In this document: positions 54,005-62,879 of the stretch, one piece after another
Layout: the number at the start of each line of letters is the position of its first letter
Position numbering within the stretch: position 1 is the stretch's first letter
From: Paenibacillus contaminans
GTDB lineage: Bacteria; Bacillota; Bacilli; Paenibacillales; NBRC-103111
Length of the DNA stretch: 64,000 bases
Reading direction: 5' to 3'
Assembly (NCBI RefSeq): GCF_003285015.1
Contig: NZ_QMFB01000001.1
Span: 620,001 to 684,000 of the forward strand
Program-made: the position numbers and the translations under genes
The notes under the pieces: generated by a model
Databases searched by the model: none
The model's input: the letters and a program-made list of their open reading frames with translations, nothing else
Told to the model about the DNA's origin: nothing

Positions 54005-56146
54005 ATGGACTTTCAAAGGCTTGCCATCATCTCCCTTCGATATCCAAAAGTAATTATCCTAGTTTGGGTCTTGCTCCTGGGTTTTTTTGGATTTTACGCT
54101 CCTAAGTTACCTGCAGTATTAAAGGATCATGGTCTATTGCCGAACGGAGCATATGTTAAAGTCGAGCATATTTTGTCTTCCGATTTTCACATCCCTAAGG
54201 ACCCTATTATTCTTGTGTTTGAAAAGAAAGAGTTTATTTCCCCGGAACAATTTCGGGAGTTTATTCAACAAACGTTGCTGCCGTTGCAGGCTATCAACGG
54301 TCTAAGCGAAATGGTGTCACCACTGAATAGAGAGGGAATGCTAAAAGGGAATGCGGCATATGCGCTGCTTGCGTTTAAGCAATCTCCCCATGAAATGAAC
54401 CCGGTTCTCGAAGACATTCAAAAACGTCTGCCGAGCAATCGCGATATTTCGGTGAAAATGACGGGTAAATCGGCAGTCCAAGCAGATGTGAATCGTGCTA
54501 GTCAAAAGGATCTAGGCAAGGCGGAACGAATTGGAATCCCGGCTGCATTCCTTATTCTTTGGATTGCCTTTGGAGGAATTGTTCCCGCTCTAATTCCTAT
54601 TATCATTGGGGTGATCGGTGTAACCTCTACCATGGGAATGATGTATTGGATCGGGACTAAAATCGAAATGTCCAACTTTGTACTGAATGTCATCCCTATG
54701 GTGGGGTTGGCTTTAAGTATTGATTTTGCGTTAATGGTAGTCAGCCGGTTTCAAGAAGAGCTGCAGAGGGGGAACGCAGTACAGGCACTGATTACGACTA
54801 TGAAAACAGCAGGAAGAGCTGTCGTGTTTTCGGCGCTAAGCGTATTTCTAGGATTGGCGGGGACATTGTTTATTCCGCTTCCGATGTTTACTTCGATTGC
54901 TATAGGAGCAATGACGGTACTGACGGTATCGGTATTATTGACAATAACATTAGCTCCAGCACTATTATCAATTATGTGGCCGGCAATCCAAGCCAAGAGT
55001 AAACCGTTGCTTACTATAAAGAAAAGAAATATTTGGTATTCCGTGTCTAGCTTTGTGATGAAAAGGCCATTCCGCATGGGAATGTTGGCCTCTTTCTTGT
55101 TAATCATTTGCTTTTTGCCTTTAAGCAAGATGAAATTAGCAATTCCAGATGCCGCTTCTTTGCCGCATGACTATAGTACTCGTATGGCTTTCGAGACCTA
55201 TCAGAACCACTTTGCTTCTCGTACGAACTCGGAAGTTTATATCGTAGCTCAAGGAAATACACAGAACTTGAAAAAAGATGATTGGTTGAGCGCCTATGTG
55301 CTTATTCAAAAGTTGGAGAGCGATCCAAATGTTCAGAGGGTGGAATCCATTTTTTCGAGGTTGCCGTTTGAGCAATTGCTCTTCATATTGCAAAAACCGA
55401 ACTTAAAAGAGAAATATGAGCCGATATTTCAACAATTCGTTAAAGAAAATAAACTGCTGATACGCGTCACTTTATGGGGGGAACCACCCTCGAATAAAGT
55501 GATGAATTGGCTCAGACTGTGGGAGCGGGAAGGGGGATCTTCAAATCTTCATATTTTGCTGGGAGGTGAAGCGAAGTATCACCAAGAGGTTTTTGATGAG
55601 ATTTTTCAAAATATTAAGTTTGTGCTCCTTTTTATTTTACTTTCCAATTATTTGGTTTTGTTCATAGCTTTCCGGTCCATTCTCATCCCGTTAAAAACAA
55701 TTTTGATGAATCTCCTGAGTCTCGGTGCGTCTTTCGGTATTCTGGTATGGATTTTTGAGGACGGACGTTTCGGAATGGAACCGAACAGTATTGCGATCAT
55801 GATCCCGGTGTTTATTTTCGGGCTTGTTTTTGGTATCAGTATGGATTACGGGGTGTTCCTTGTATCACGAATTTACGAGGTATATCAGCAGACTAAAGAT
55901 AACAGTCGAGCAGTACTGGCAGGACTGACATCGATCGGCAGAATTATTAATTCGGCTGCTGCAATTATGATTGCGGTCACGGTGCCGTTTGCCTTCGGTG
56001 AAGTTGTCGGAGTGAAACAGTTGGGTATCGGTATAGCAACGGCGATTTTCATTGATGCTACCGTCATAAGAATGATCCTGGTTCCATCTTTAATGAAAAT
56101 GCTTGGCAATTGGAACTGGTGGGCACCAGGAAAGCGGAAATACTAA
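54005..56146 (+). CDS. MMPL/RND family lipid exporter of the polyketide operon
   Basis: A 713-residue transporter with about 12 membrane helices in two MMPL halves (helix groups about 12-300 and 365-700), each with a large extracytoplasmic loop. Conserved GLALSIDFALMVVSRFQEEL and FGISMDYGVFLVSRIYE carry the proton-relay Asp residues of helices 4 and 10. GAGGAG precedes the second ATG at ideal spacing, so the first, five codons earlier, was not used. MMPL proteins move lipids and lipid-like products, suggesting that the polyketide is exported to the envelope. Confidence 0.92.
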   Translation: MDFQRLAIISLRYPKVIILVWVLLLGFFGFYAPKLPAVLKDHGLLPNGAYVKVEHILSSDFHIPKDPIILVFEKKEFISPEQFREFIQQTLLPLQAINGLSEMVSPLNREGMLKGNAAYALLAFKQSPHEMNPVLEDIQKRLPSNRDISVKMTGKSAVQADVNRASQKDLGKAERIGIPAAFLILWIAFGGIVPALIPIIIGVIGVTSTMGMMYWIGTKIEMSNFVLNVIPMVGLALSIDFALMVVSRFQEELQRGNAVQALITTMKTAGRAVVFSALSVFLGLAGTLFIPLPMFTSIAIGAMTVLTVSVLLTITLAPALLSIMWPAIQAKSKPLLTIKKRNIWYSVSSFVMKRPFRMGMLASFLLIICFLPLSKMKLAIPDAASLPHDYSTRMAFETYQNHFASRTNSEVYIVAQGNTQNLKKDDWLSAYVLIQKLESDPNVQRVESIFSRLPFEQLLFILQKPNLKEKYEPIFQQFVKENKLLIRVTLWGEPPSNKVMNWLRLWEREGGSSNLHILLGGEAKYHQEVFDEIFQNIKFVLLFILLSNYLVLFIAFRSILIPLKTILMNLLSLGASFGILVWIFEDGRFGMEPNSIAIMIPVFIFGLVFGISMDYGVFLVSRIYEVYQQTKDNSRAVLAGLTSIGRIINSAAAIMIAVTVPFAFGEVVGVKQLGIGIATAIFIDATVIRMILVPSLMKMLGNWNWWAPGKRKY

Positions 56147-56191
56147 CATGAGTTAAGAAAACGGTCCCTTGGAAATAGTAGCTCTTATGCG

Positions 56192-56344
56192 ATGAAGGCT
56201 TTTATCAATGAATCGATTAAGGAATGCCATCGTCCTCCGACGATAGTTAATCACATTAAATGTCATGGGCGGAAAAGCGAATATTATATCAAAACCGGGA
56301 TATCCTACACAAACAATGAAGTCGATCTTATCGGATTTTCATAA
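56192..56344 (+). other. Possible small or relic reading frame
   Basis: Fifty codons from an ATG without a convincing ribosome site. The product would be basic and ends in TGISYTNNEVDLIGFS. The frame is also open upstream of the ATG (RSLGNSSSYA), which fits a gene relic. No family recognised. The remaining gap to 56536 shows only a possible TATACT -10 box near 56432. Confidence 0.2.
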
Positions 56345-56536
56345 TAAGGCTTGTCAGATCGGAGCTGCAATTCCATTTTAACAAAATAACGCAACAAAAA
56401 TGACTTAGATTTAACATCCCATCCGTATACTAGAATTGTGTCGAATATTGATGATTGTTGTAAATGGAATCTGGTTTATACGATTTTCACAATGCTATAA
56501 CTGCAAGAATCTAATTAAAATTTGGGGGATTGGTTT

Positions 56537-57181
56537 ATGGGGATTCACGCTTATTTTAGGTCGTTAAATGAATTGGAAAGAATTATTCGATGTCCAGGGA
56601 AATTCAAATTCGAAGAGCATAGCGTTGCAGCGCATTCGTGGAAAGTCGTTCAATATGCGAAAACGCTGGCGGACATCGAGGAGAAAAATGGCGCGACGAT
56701 CGATTGGAAAAAGCTGTACGAAATCACAAGCAGCCACGATTATGGCGAAATTTTTATCGGGGACATCAAGACGCCGGTTAAGCATGCTTCACCCGAGCTC
56801 CGAGCGTTGATCCAACAAGTGGAAGAGGGTATGGTTTATAATTTTATCGAGGAGCATATTCCCCAGGAATATAAAAGTATTTTTCATAATCAACTGCGCG
56901 AGGGCAAGGACGACACCGTCGAAGGCTTGATTTTGGAGGTTGCCGATAAGATGGATCAAGTGTATGAAGCGTTTGCCGAGCTGCAGCGGGGAAACACGGA
57001 AAAAGAATTCATCGTCATGTACAGGAATGCGCTAGTCAAAATCAAAAACATAAAATTAAACTGCGTTAAATATTTTTTGGATCATATTCTGCCTGATATG
57101 GTAAATGAGAGAATTCTTTCATCCATCGATATTAAGCGCATAACGGAAGAAGCATTGGCGCTTGAAGGTGCAAGCAACTGA
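56537..57181 (+). CDS. HD-domain phosphohydrolase (YfbR/5'-deoxynucleotidase-like)
   Basis: A 214-residue metal-dependent phosphohydrolase. The HD residues are intact: His in EEHSVAAHSWKV, the HD pair in ITSSHDYGEIFIGDI, and the final Asp in LEVADKMDQVYE. Length and motif order resemble E. coli YfbR, which removes phosphate from deoxynucleoside monophosphates. The ATG follows GGGGGAT; a TTG five codons earlier is an alternative. It stands alone between the polyketide operon and a stretch of gene relics. Confidence 0.85.
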   Translation: MGIHAYFRSLNELERIIRCPGKFKFEEHSVAAHSWKVVQYAKTLADIEEKNGATIDWKKLYEITSSHDYGEIFIGDIKTPVKHASPELRALIQQVEEGMVYNFIEEHIPQEYKSIFHNQLREGKDDTVEGLILEVADKMDQVYEAFAELQRGNTEKEFIVMYRNALVKIKNIKLNCVKYFLDHILPDMVNERILSSIDIKRITEEALALEGASN

Positions 57182-57241
57182 AGTCGTTTACGAACAGCCC
57201 CGTTTTTCCGACAAAACGCTCAACATTTCCTCCTCCACAGT

Positions 57242-57550
57242 TTGCTTCGCAATTTTCAAATTATGCAAAACTTAGGCTTGCTCGATTTGTATCTGAGTTA
57301 TAGAGATAGTATTAAAGCCCATTGGCATCCCAAAACAGCCCAGCTTGTATACGTCATACAAGGAGAGGCTGTCATTTCCATTCTTAACCCGACAGCTCTC
57401 CAAATACTTAATTTCCGCGTTAACCATCTCAAACCGTATCTATCCCGATGTGGTGGCATTGGTGGATCGCTCCTAGGGAGTTCGTATTTCACTTGCCAAC
57501 TATTTTCGACAATAATACCGCAAAGGTCGTTTTCGAGCGGCCGTCTTTGG
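57242..57550 (+). pseudogene. Frameshifted cupin (oxalate-decarboxylase-like) gene relic
   Basis: The first frame reads QNLGLLDLYLSY, AHWHPKTAQLVYVIQGEAV and ISILNP, a clear cupin motif 1. After a frameshift near 57433 it continues in another frame as VSIPMWWHW and TIFDNNTAKVVF, the cupin motif 2 region. The HWHP metal site survives in the first piece, but the ends of the gene are missing. Without a continuous frame it should not make a working enzyme. Confidence 0.65.
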
Positions 57551-57560
57551 TCGAACAGAT

Positions 57561-57716
57561 GAAAGCGCTAATGAAGAATCCAATATCTTATCGCTCGAGC
57601 GGGTTCCGGATTTTGCCGGAGACTATCTGTTCGCGGAGGCCGGCCAAGAAGCGCAGGTTGAGATGATTGCCGATATGCTGACGGGTAACCGAAGTAAACC
57701 GCCTATTTGCAGGTAA
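57561..57716 (+). pseudogene. Relic of a siderophore-binding protein with an internal deletion
   Basis: ILSLERVPDFAGDYLF is the late segment seen in iron-siderophore binding proteins and in Btr-type AraC regulators. It runs directly into EAQVEMIADMLTG, which normally lies some 40-50 residues further on at the C-terminus. The intervening residues and the whole N-terminal part are gone. It abuts the cupin relic, so this stretch holds remains of at least two genes. Confidence 0.5.
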
Positions 57717-57900
57717 TAACTATATACGAGCGTACGAGTTTCAGCCGGTTCCTAAGAATCGCTATCGACCGGTATTTTTTGATATAATGCTTTCAAAAAC
57801 ATTTCATTGAGCTGAAGCGGCTTCTTTCGCGGAATCCCGAGTTTGCCGCTAAGAAATCGGCGAATCGTACAGCCGTATTTGAATGATTTGGAGGCAGTCC

Positions 57901-58212
57901 ATGAGTATACGTTATCGGATCACAAGAGCATTGCAGGAGAATGGAAACAATACCGCGCAACCCATTACTTTGGATGAGTGCAAGCAATATTTTACGTCCA
58001 AACCTGATTTTACTTACACTACGGTATATACGGTTACCGGCGCTACGACCATGTCCATTCCAGGAGATTTCTTCATGTGGAGCTGCGGAGACGCCAAAAT
58101 CCCATTCCGGCATTATCAGGGAGATATTTACGTATCAGGCAGCAATGAAGCGGTCATCCCCTTAATGATCGAGGTTGCGAGCGATTTACGGGCGGATGTG
58201 CTTGAAGGATAA
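57901..58212 (+). CDS. Small conserved-looking hypothetical protein
   Basis: A 103-residue soluble protein with no recognisable domain. The sequence alternates short helices and strands (ITRALQENGNNTAQPITLDECKQYF, later EAVIPLMIEVASDLRADVLEG). GGAGG sits seven bases before the ATG, and a TATAAT box stands about 115 bases upstream near 57783. These make it a real gene rather than a chance frame. The function is unknown. Confidence 0.7.
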   Translation: MSIRYRITRALQENGNNTAQPITLDECKQYFTSKPDFTYTTVYTVTGATTMSIPGDFFMWSCGDAKIPFRHYQGDIYVSGSNEAVIPLMIEVASDLRADVLEG

Positions 58213-58269
58213 CGCGCGAATACCGGCGATCGGCGGCAAAAATGAACAAAAACCAACTTTTCAAAAAAA

Positions 58270-58299
58270 TTGTTTACCTCACCGGATATATTTGATAAT
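58270..58299 (+). promoter_or_regulatory. Promoter of the T-box leader
   Basis: -35 TTGTTT and -10 GATAAT separated by 18 bp, with an overlapping TATAAT at 58299-58304 as an alternative. It is placed a few bases before the start of T-box stem I. Confidence 0.6.
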
Positions 58300-58312
58300 A
58301 TAATCCCAATAA

Positions 58313-58600
58313 TGAAATGCGATGAAGAGAAGAGTAGGTAAATGGATTCTTTTACAGAGAGCTCCGTCAGCTGGGAAGGAGCAAAGAACCTTTTATTGAA
58401 AAAAGCCTCAGAGCAGCGCATCGGAACCCATGGGGGATGGTGTGCCAGGAGCTCCTGTTACAGAGCTAGAGTATAAGCATGTCAAGGTTATGCCGTACTC
58501 GAAGAGGCTAATATGGCGACATATTGGCGAATCTGGGGTGGTACCGCGAGTTTACAAATCTCGTCCCTAAGACAAATGTCTTGGGGGTGGGATTTTTTTG
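58313..58600 (+). ncRNA. T-box leader, probably lysine-specific
   Basis: Stem I begins with GATGAAGAGAAGAGTAGG, including the AGTA specifier-loop motif (58333-58336), and has an apical AGAGAGCTCC/GGAGC arm. The opposite strand of the specifier loop reads GAAAAAAG (58398-58405), so the codon is most likely AAA or AAG (Lys). The T-box sequence TGGGGTGGTACCGCGAG (58534 on) is a near-exact consensus. A 17-pair terminator (58558-58592) and seven T follow. It controls the aspartate-semialdehyde dehydrogenase gene. Confidence 0.92.
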
Positions 58601-58685
58601 TTGCCGCTAAGTTCTTTTGCAACATAAGGTATACTAACTCAGATCGTTATAACCATCATCTATTATGAAAGGATTTGAATATGCT

Positions 58686-59771
58686 ATGAGAGAGAAGCTT
58701 AAAGCGGGTATTGTAGGCGGAACAGGCATGGTCGGTCAGCGTTTTGTCCAATTGTTGGATCAACATCCATGGTTCGAGGTAACGGCTATTGCGGCCAGCG
58801 CCAATTCGGCGGGTAAAACGTATGAGGAATCCGTTCAAGGCAGATGGAAGCTGTCCACCCCGATTCCGGAAGAAGTGAAAAACATCGTAGTTCAGGACGC
58901 TTCCAAAGTAGAGGAGGTTGCCTCGCAGGTCGATTTTATTTTTTGTGCGGTCGATATGAAAAAGAATGAAACACAAGCGTTGGAAGAGGCTTACGCCAAA
59001 ACGGGCACGCCTGTCATTTCCAATAATTCGGCACACCGCTGGACGCCGGACATCCCGATGGTTATTCCGGAAGTGAATCCGGGGCATATCGATGTGATCG
59101 CGGCGCAAAGAAAACGGCTCGGCACCTCGACCGGTTTTATTGCCGTAAAGCCGAATTGCTCCATTCAGAGCTATGTGCCGGCACTTCACGCACTGCTTGA
59201 TTTCAAACCGACAACAGTGGTTGCATCGACCTATCAGGCGATTTCCGGGGCAGGCAAAAACTTTACCGATTGGCCCGACATGATCGATAACGTGATCCCT
59301 TATATTGGCGGCGAAGAAGAAAAAAGCGAGCAGGAGCCGCTTCGTATTTGGGGCAGCATTGTCAATAACGAAATTGTTAAAGCAAGCGCGCCGTTGATTA
59401 CGACGCAATGTATCCGCGTTCCGGTTACGGACGGACATTTGGCTACGGTATTCGTATCGTTCGAGAACAAACCTTCGAAGGATGAAATTCTCGAGCGTTG
59501 GCTGCAATTCAAAGGGCGTCCGCAGGAGCTTGGTCTTCCAAGCGCGCCTAAGCAGTTCATCACGTATTTTGAAGAAGAAAACAGACCGCAGACGAAGCTT
59601 GATCGCGACATCGAGCGCGGGATGGGCGTTTCGGCGGGCAGATTGCGCGAGGATTCCCTTTACGACTTTAAATTTGTCGGATTATCGCATAACACGCTGC
59701 GCGGAGCCGCGGGCGGTGCCGTTCTGATCGCGGAGCTGCTGAAAGCGGAAGGATATATTCAAGCTAAATAA
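58686..59771 (+). CDS. asd: Aspartate-semialdehyde dehydrogenase, archaeal/fungal type
   Basis: A 361-residue NADPH enzyme making aspartate-semialdehyde, the branch point to lysine, threonine and methionine. N-terminal nucleotide motif GIVGGTGMVGQRFVQLL, catalytic Cys158 in VKPNCSIQSY and His251 in VPVTDGHLATVFV. Length and these motifs place it in the archaeal/fungal-type subfamily (TIGR00978-like) rather than with B. subtilis Asd. The second ATG was chosen because AAAGGA lies upstream; the first has no site. It stands alone behind its T-box and before a terminator. Confidence 0.92.
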   Translation: MREKLKAGIVGGTGMVGQRFVQLLDQHPWFEVTAIAASANSAGKTYEESVQGRWKLSTPIPEEVKNIVVQDASKVEEVASQVDFIFCAVDMKKNETQALEEAYAKTGTPVISNNSAHRWTPDIPMVIPEVNPGHIDVIAAQRKRLGTSTGFIAVKPNCSIQSYVPALHALLDFKPTTVVASTYQAISGAGKNFTDWPDMIDNVIPYIGGEEEKSEQEPLRIWGSIVNNEIVKASAPLITTQCIRVPVTDGHLATVFVSFENKPSKDEILERWLQFKGRPQELGLPSAPKQFITYFEEENRPQTKLDRDIERGMGVSAGRLREDSLYDFKFVGLSHNTLRGAAGGAVLIAELLKAEGYIQAK

Positions 59772-59793
59772 AGGCTCTTTAAGTTGTCATATC

Positions 59794-59836
59794 AAACAGC
59801 AAGCATTCCGGAACGTTCGGGCTTGCTGTTTTTTTT
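59794..59836 (+). terminator. Terminator of asd
   Basis: Stem AAACAGCAAGC against GCTTGCTGTTT with a 16-base loop, followed by eight or more T. Confidence 0.88.
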
Positions 59837-59979
59837 GATCGCTAAAAGCTCCGGATGAGGATCTTGTCGAAAATTCCGACTTGGTCACGAATTTTTTCCA
59901 TTCTTGTTGAAAAAAATCAATCGATCGGGCAACCGATATGGTACCATTGATGTATCGACGCTAAGGATGGAGTAAACGG

Positions 59980-61524
59980 ATGGATTCGCTATTGACGACG
60001 TACATTACGCTAGTCTGTGTATCCGGTGTGTTCAACGTATTTCTTTGTATTTACGCTTTCTCCAAGAAAAGCGAAATACCGGGGGCGAACACTTTTATCG
60101 TATATACGGCGGCTTTGTCGATTTACTGCTTCGGATACGCTTTCGGGTTAGCCGGCGATACGTTATGGCAAGTCAAGCTATGGACGACGGTCGAGTATAT
60201 CGGTATGCCTTTTTCGGCGCCCCTGGGCTTACTGCTCGTACTGAACTACTTAGGCAGAAAAGTATCGGGAAAGGCCGCTGCGGCCATGTTCGTCATTCCG
60301 GCGATCAGCCTGATTATGGTTGCGACCAACGACTATCATCACCTGTTCTACAAATCGATGCAGCTGAGAGAAGGGATGCCGGCTGCGCTCGTCAGGATCG
60401 AAATTGGGGAATGGTACATCGTTCACGGTATTTATACGTTCAGCTGTCTGCTTGCCTCTGTCGTGATGCTGCTGCGCCGCTGGAATCAGACGAGGAAGAC
60501 GTACCGGCTGCAGCTCGCAACCTTGATCTGCGGACAGCTGATTCCGATGACCGCAGCTTTCCTTTATTTGCTGGGTGTCGCGCCGGGCGGCCTCGACCCG
60601 GTTCCGATCGTCATGTGTATTACTTCCGCTTTATACATTTGGGCGATGGTGTCGGTTAAAATGCTTACCGTCGTTCCGATCGCCAAGGAAACGATTTTCG
60701 AAAGCATGGGGGAAGGCGTTATCGTGCTCGACACCGAGGAACGTCTCATCGACTTCAATCGGGCCGCCTCAATCATGATTCCAACACTTCGTCCGTCCCT
60801 GTTCGGGAACACGTTGGACGAGGTTTGGAAGAGGTTGACCGGATCGCCGTTTCCCGTCGTCCGTCATTCGGAAGGCATGTTGGAGGAACTGGCGTGGACG
60901 GCGGAAGGTGAGCAGCGATGTTACCAGATTCGCTCCTCGGTCGTCAGGCATCGAAACGGCGACAAGGCAGGCAGCCTGTTTATGCTGATCGACGTAACGG
61001 AATTGAAACGTCTTCAGCGGGATTTGGAGCATCTGGCCTACTACGACGGTCTCACCCAAATTTATAATCGCACGCAATTCATTACCAGGAGCCGGGAGAT
61101 GATGAAGGAATGCCGCGAAACAGGGCTTTCCTTCTCGGTCGTGCTTTTCGATATCGATCATTTCAAAAACGTGAACGACAGCTTCGGCCACGATACGGGC
61201 GACAAACTAATCGTACACGTCGTCACCGTTTGCAAGCGTCTGCTCACCGGCGATATGCTTTTCGGCCGTTATGGCGGCGAAGAATTTGTGATTGCTCTCC
61301 CGTCCGCTACGCTTCGGGAAGCCGCCGGGCTGGCCGAGCGCTTGCGGGCTGCTTTGGAAGCTGAACCGCTTCCGACGGCTAACGGCCAGATCGTCGTCAC
61401 CTCCAGCTTCGGCGCGGCACAAGCCACCGATCTTGTCGATACGCTGGAGTCTCTGCTTCACGCCGCCGATGAAGCTCTTTACGTGTCCAAGCGCGGCGGC
61501 CGCAATCGAGTCAGCGTGCAGTAA
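59980..61524 (+). CDS. 7TM-PAS-GGDEF diguanylate cyclase
   Basis: A 514-residue membrane protein. Residues 1-225 form seven hydrophobic helices of the histidine-kinase N-terminal 7TM sensor type. A PAS domain follows (about 235-345, ESMGEGVIVLDTEERLIDFN). The C-terminal GGDEF domain (about 350-512) has RYGGEEF as active-site loop and FDIDHFKNVNDSFGHDTGD. Synthesis of c-di-GMP is expected. No RxxD inhibitory site is obvious just before the GGEEF loop. It is unlinked to the HD-GYP protein but would act oppositely. Confidence 0.92.
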   Translation: MDSLLTTYITLVCVSGVFNVFLCIYAFSKKSEIPGANTFIVYTAALSIYCFGYAFGLAGDTLWQVKLWTTVEYIGMPFSAPLGLLLVLNYLGRKVSGKAAAAMFVIPAISLIMVATNDYHHLFYKSMQLREGMPAALVRIEIGEWYIVHGIYTFSCLLASVVMLLRRWNQTRKTYRLQLATLICGQLIPMTAAFLYLLGVAPGGLDPVPIVMCITSALYIWAMVSVKMLTVVPIAKETIFESMGEGVIVLDTEERLIDFNRAASIMIPTLRPSLFGNTLDEVWKRLTGSPFPVVRHSEGMLEELAWTAEGEQRCYQIRSSVVRHRNGDKAGSLFMLIDVTELKRLQRDLEHLAYYDGLTQIYNRTQFITRSREMMKECRETGLSFSVVLFDIDHFKNVNDSFGHDTGDKLIVHVVTVCKRLLTGDMLFGRYGGEEFVIALPSATLREAAGLAERLRAALEAEPLPTANGQIVVTSSFGAAQATDLVDTLESLLHAADEALYVSKRGGRNRVSVQ

Positions 61525-61542
61525 ACCTGTTGGTTCTGCTAA

Positions 61543-61583
61543 AAAAAGCAAGCCGGAGACTTAGCGTCCCCGGCTTGCTTTTT
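61543..61583. terminator. Bidirectional terminator between convergent genes
   Basis: A 14-base stem, AAAAAGCAAGCCGG against CCGGCTTGCTTTTT, serves both the cyclase gene and the queuosine operon that ends on the other side. Confidence 0.88.
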
Positions 61584-61592
61584 CGTAATTGA

Positions 61593-62090
61593 TTAACGAT
61601 TATCGACTTTCTCCGGATATAAATCGTGGTTAAGCAGGCGGTGCTCCGCCATTTGCTCGTATTTCGTGCCTGGACGGCCCCAATTGCAGTAGGGATCGAT
61701 CGAAATGCCGCCTCTAGGCGTAAATTTGCCCCAAACCTCGATATACCGCGGATCCATCAGGGCGATCAAATCGTTCATGATGATGTTCATGCAATCTTCA
61801 TGAAAGTCCCCGTGATTGCGGAAGCTGAACAAGTACAGTTTAAGCGATTTGCTTTCCACCATGCGTCGATCCGGAATATAAGAGATATATAAAGTTGCGA
61901 AGTCGGGCTGTCCGGTCATCGGACAAAGGCTTGTGAATTCCGGACAGTTGAATTTAACGAAATAATCGCGTCCCGGATGCTTATTCTCGAATGATTCCAA
62001 TATAGCCGGCGAATAGCTAAACCGGTATTCGGTACCTTGGCTGCCTAACTGCGTTACGCCCGTCAATTCTTCCTGCGATCTTCCCGTCAT
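61593..62090 (-). CDS. queF: NADPH-dependent 7-cyano-7-deazaguanine reductase
   Basis: A 165-residue tunnel-fold enzyme reducing preQ0 to preQ1. Type I QueF motifs are present: [18 protein letters not shown] with the catalytic Cys, then [20 protein letters not shown] and [14 protein letters not shown]. Length matches the short, unimodular Bacillus type. Last gene of the operon, 39 bases after queE. Confidence 0.95.
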   Translation of the reverse strand: MTGRSQEELTGVTQLGSQGTEYRFSYSPAILESFENKHPGRDYFVKFNCPEFTSLCPMTGQPDFATLYISYIPDRRMVESKSLKLYLFSFRNHGDFHEDCMNIIMNDLIALMDPRYIEVWGKFTPRGGISIDPYCNWGRPGTKYEQMAEHRLLNHDLYPEKVDNR

Positions 62091-62129
62091 ACGTTATTCC
62101 GCCTTTCCATTTATACGAAATCTTACCTA

Positions 62130-62879
62130 TTAAACGCCTTTTTTATTTCCCCATAGCCAAGTGTGCAGCTGGGGAAGGACATGGACCTGCTTCAGACGCC
62201 GATGCTCCATCGTACGGCCGATCAGCCATTCGTAACGCTCGAGTAAATAAGGCAGCATCATACCCGGATCGGTTTCATGCAGCCGGCCGTTTCCGGCCTG
62301 CACATAAAACGGAATATTCGGATACCGTTCATGTATTTCGGCTGCGTACTGCAGGTCGGCATCGTCGAACACGACTACTTTCAAGCTATAATGGCGTGCA
62401 CGCTCTGCCAGCTTAGCCGCGATCGAATCGAGAACGGTGAAGTCCGTTTTCATGCCCGAGCTTGGCGGCTTCGGCGAGATCGTCAAATCGTCAATGGACC
62501 AAAACCAATCCTGCCAGCGGCTGCCTTGCGTCTCGAGAGCCACGCTCAGCCCTTGACGTTTCAAAACCTCGATCAGCTCGCCTAATTGCGGGAGAAGGGC
62601 AGGGTTGCCGCCTGAAACGGTGACATGCGCGAATGTATCACCGCCCGTCTGCAACAGTTCATTGTAAATATCCTGTGCGGAAAGCTGACGGATGTCCGAC
62701 TTCCCGCTGCCGTCCCAGGTGAACGAAGAGTCGCACCATTTGCAGCTGTAGTCGCAGCCTGCGGTGCGGACGAACATCGTTTTCTTCCCGATGACCATCC
62801 CTTCCCCTTGGACGGTAGGTCCGAATATTTCGATAACCGGAATGAGCCGGCTTTGTGGTTTTCCGTTAAGCTCAGTCAT
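62130..62879 (-). CDS. queE: 7-carboxy-7-deazaguanine synthase
   Basis: A 249-residue radical SAM enzyme making CDG from carboxy-tetrahydropterin. The 4Fe-4S motif CDYSCKWCDS has the CxxxCxxC spacing. EIFGPTVQGEGMVIGKKTMFVR and VSGGNPALL are further signatures. It overlaps queD by 8 bases. Confidence 0.94.
   Translation of the reverse strand: MTELNGKPQSRLIPVIEIFGPTVQGEGMVIGKKTMFVRTAGCDYSCKWCDSSFTWDGSGKSDIRQLSAQDIYNELLQTGGDTFAHVTVSGGNPALLPQLGELIEVLKRQGLSVALETQGSRWQDWFWSIDDLTISPKPPSSGMKTDFTVLDSIAAKLAERARHYSLKVVVFDDADLQYAAEIHERYPNIPFYVQAGNGRLHETDPGMMLPYLLERYEWLIGRTMEHRRLKQVHVLPQLHTWLWGNKKGV

Noticed and set aside
58656..59507. Open frame of 283 codons on the minus strand
   Set aside because: It is antisense to asd. 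The composition is typical of a shadow frame and there is no family motif.
59925..59975. GGGCAACC ... GACGCTAAG before the GGDEF gene, resembling a c-di-GMP-I (GEMM) riboswitch
   Set aside because: The invariant GGGCAAACC and GACGCAAAGCC blocks are both imperfect, and the expected two-helix spacing and terminator are missing. Probably coincidence.
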